The notes below the pieces were generated by a model that was not told the origin of the DNA, did no database searches, and saw only the letters and a list, made by a program, of their open reading frames with translations. From Nonomuraea guangzhouensis (lineage in GTDB: Bacteria > Actinomycetota > Actinomycetes > Streptosporangiales > Streptosporangiaceae), in contig NZ_JAHKRM010000003.1 of assembly GCF_019396345.1 (NCBI RefSeq), positions 248,001 to 312,000 of the forward strand: 64,000 bases of DNA. Reading direction: 5' to 3'. A program made the translations under genes and the position numbers. Positions 62,148-64,000 of this stretch are shown here, one piece after another (the stretch's first letter is position 1; every line of letters begins with the position of its first letter).

Positions 62148-64000
62148 GTGTCGCACATGTCTCGTCGCCAGGTTCTCTCCCTGCTCCCCGCCGCCGGCCT
62201 GCTCACCGTAGCCTCCCCCTCGCGTGCCGCAGCGGGGGTCGATCACGCGCGGCTGCTCGCCAACACCGTGGCCATCTTCGCGGGCACCCCGGAGGTCAAC
62301 GCCCGGCCCGAGGTAGCAGGCAATCTCGCGGTGATCCTCCGGAACGCCAAGCAGCGGCTGACCGCCATGGACCAGGCGGGCGACGGCGAGCTGTTCTCCG
62401 GCCTGCGGCTCGGCACCGACGACGCCAACCTGCGACTGGCCTTCCAGTACCTGTACGAGATCGCGCTCGCGACCCGCACACCAGGCGGCGAACTGGAGGG
62501 TGACGCGGCGGCCCAGCGGCGGGTCGTCGACGGTCTGCTGTGGCTGCACGAGCGCTACTACGGCAACCAGTCGGCGGGCTACTACGGCAACTGGTTCAAC
62601 TGGGAGATCGGCATCTCCACCCAGGTGAGCAGGACGCTGGCCCTGCTGGCCGAACGGCTGCGGGCCGAACGGCCCGACCTGACGGCGACCTACATCGCCT
62701 CGATGGACGCCTACCTGCGCAACGGCAAGAACGGCGACGTCGACCTCGACTCCCGCTTCCACACCGGGGCGAACCTGGCCGACATCACCGGCAACCGGAT
62801 CCTGCAGGGCGCGCTCACCGGCGACGACGCCCGCGTCGGCAAGGCCATCTCCGACCAGGCCACCGTCTTCGCCACGATCGACCCCTACAACCTCCAGCAC
62901 GGGGTCACCGACGGCTACTACCGCGACGGCTCCTTCATCCAGCACGACTCGGTCGCCTACACGGGCTCGTACGGGAAGGCCCTGCTCACCCGCGTCGTCC
63001 AGACCCTCAAGATGCTCGAGGGCGCGACGAGTGGCGGCACCTCCGACCTGGCCGGCGTGGTGTACCGCTGGGTCGCCGACGGCTTCGCCCCGCTGATCTT
63101 CGAGGGGTGGATGATGGAGATCGTCAAGGGGCGGGCGGCCTCGCGCACCACCACCGGCTACGCCGACGTAGGGGTGGTCGTGGAGGCCGTTTCCGACCTG
63201 GCCGATCACGTCGAGGGCGCCGGCGCGCTCGCCCTGAAGAAGTACGTCAAGTTCCTGCCGGCCGCCGACACGGCCACCTTCGTCTCCCCGATCAGCGTCG
63301 CCCGGTACGCGGCCATCCGCGCCGACTCCGCCATCCCGGCCGCCGACCTTAATGCGCCAGAGCGCTGTGTGGCGTTCAACGCCATGGACAGGACCGTCCA
63401 CCGGCGCCCCGGCTACGCCTTCGCCCTGGCGCGCAGCTCCGACCGGATCAGCAAGTACGAGTACATGAGCGGCGAGAACCTCATGCCCTGGTTCCAGGGC
63501 GACGGCGCCTACTACCTCTACCTCGCGGGTGAGGACCAGCGCGAGGTCTTCGGCGTCGACTACTACACGGCCGTCTCGCCGTACCGGCTGGCCGGGATCA
63601 CCGCGCCGGTGCAGGAGCGGCGGACGGTGCCCGAGCTGTACGGCCGGCTCTGGTACGAGAACCCTGGTCACCCGCTGAACTTCACCTCCTCCTCGGAGTC
63701 CCAGAACACCTACGTGTACTTCCCCCGCGCCGGGAACGCCTTCTCCGGCGGCACGACGCTCGGCGCGTACGGGGCGGCCGGCATGGTCCAGTCCGACGAC
63801 GCCGCCTACACCGCCAAACAGGCGGGCATCCTGCCGGACGACTTCGTCGCTTACCAGAACGCCCGCGCGACCAAGTCCTGGTTCATGCTCGACAACGAGA
63901 TCGTGGTGCTGGCCGCGGGCGTCTCCGGCGAGGGCGGCCGCGACGCGGTGACCACCGTGGACAGCCGCATCGCCGCTCCCGGCGACGCGGTCGTACTCAC
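62148..64000 (+). CDS. polysaccharide lyase family 8 (hyaluronate/chondroitin/xanthan lyase), 3' truncated by window
   Basis: At least 617 codons open to the window end. Start GTG 62148 has GGAG 6 bases upstream; ATG 62157 is possible. Twin-arginine signal SRRQVLSLLPAAGLL then Ala cleavage (about 30). (alpha/alpha) toroid: NWFNWEIGIS (catalytic Asn region), DGSFIQHDSVAYTGSYG carrying the His and Tyr of the PL8 active site, then the beta domain opening RPGYAFALARSSDRISKYEYMSGENLMPWFQGDGAYYLY. Cleaves uronic-acid polysaccharides by beta-elimination outside the cell; which polymer is not decidable. Confidence 0.9.
   Translation, partial: MSHMSRRQVLSLLPAAGLLTVASPSRAAAGVDHARLLANTVAIFAGTPEVNARPEVAGNLAVILRNAKQRLTAMDQAGDGELFSGLRLGTDDANLRLAFQYLYEIALATRTPGGELEGDAAAQRRVVDGLLWLHERYYGNQSAGYYGNWFNWEIGISTQVSRTLALLAERLRAERPDLTATYIASMDAYLRNGKNGDVDLDSRFHTGANLADITGNRILQGALTGDDARVGKAISDQATVFATIDPYNLQHGVTDGYYRDGSFIQHDSVAYTGSYGKALLTRVVQTLKMLEGATSGGTSDLAGVVYRWVADGFAPLIFEGWMMEIVKGRAASRTTTGYADVGVVVEAVSDLADHVEGAGALALKKYVKFLPAADTATFVSPISVARYAAIRADSAIPAADLNAPERCVAFNAMDRTVHRRPGYAFALARSSDRISKYEYMSGENLMPWFQGDGAYYLYLAGEDQREVFGVDYYTAVSPYRLAGITAPVQERRTVPELYGRLWYENPGHPLNFTSSSESQNTYVYFPRAGNAFSGGTTLGAYGAAGMVQSDDAAYTAKQAGILPDDFVAYQNARATKSWFMLDNEIVVLAAGVSGEGGRDAVTTVDSRIAAPGDAVVL

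Overview
The window is high-GC DNA (GTG/TTG starts, strong G/C bias at codon third positions, many leaderless or overlapping starts) and reads as the chromosome of a filamentous actinomycete. Family preferences (stand-alone UTRA plus GntR pairs, tandem HxlR, a Sec-type formate dehydrogenase with an NrfD subunit, many secreted hydrolases) suggest the Streptosporangiaceae/Nonomuraea area. That placement is an inference from general family knowledge; no rRNA or other phylogenetic marker is present.

Region 1 (1-18000): the tail of a WD40 protein, a small membrane protein, a GNAT enzyme and a truncated PadR regulator with a PT-linker membrane protein. Next comes a three-gene formate dehydrogenase operon (3352-8229) whose catalytic subunit is interrupted by an in-frame UGA followed by a SECIS-type hairpin. 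After it lie a secreted beta-helix protein, a CPBP protease with a response regulator and a convergent histidine kinase, a GntR/UTRA pair next to a decayed stretch (14076-14900), and a TetR/DinB/hydrolase-methyltransferase cluster with unusual histidine-rich segments.

Region 2 (18000-25500): a complete selenocysteine toolkit, with selD on the minus strand and tRNA-Sec, selA and selB on the plus strand. An aquaporin and a glutathione-independent formaldehyde dehydrogenase follow. With the formate dehydrogenase this gives formaldehyde -> formate -> CO2, the last step selenium-dependent.

Region 3 (25500-41000): secreted enzymes (trypsin-like protease, esterase-CBM2, phospholipase A2), a ThuA/Gfo-Idh sugar pair, and a divergent pair of 'degenerate' proteins. 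One is a lipoprotein with a signal-peptidase-I fold lacking both catalytic residues; the other is a stand-alone cytochrome b N-domain that keeps only one pair of heme ligands. An IS605-type element (tnpA/tnpB), a tandem-HxlR regulator, an acyl-CoA ligase, and a carotenoid-oxygenase/LLM-monooxygenase pair complete the stretch.

Region 4 (40900-54600): a minus-strand glycan operon (LacI, GH42, sugar-binding lipoprotein, two permeases, GH31 alpha-xylosidase, GH1) whose enzyme set matches stepwise debranching of xyloglucan oligosaccharides. A separate ribose-type ABC importer follows.

Region 5 (54600-64000): an XRE/TPR regulator, an SDR/TetR divergent pair with tandem palindromic operators, a P450, an ArsR-phosphatase fusion with a VOC protein, an expansin-like protein, an SDR, and the start of a Tat-exported polysaccharide lyase family 8 enzyme that runs off the window.
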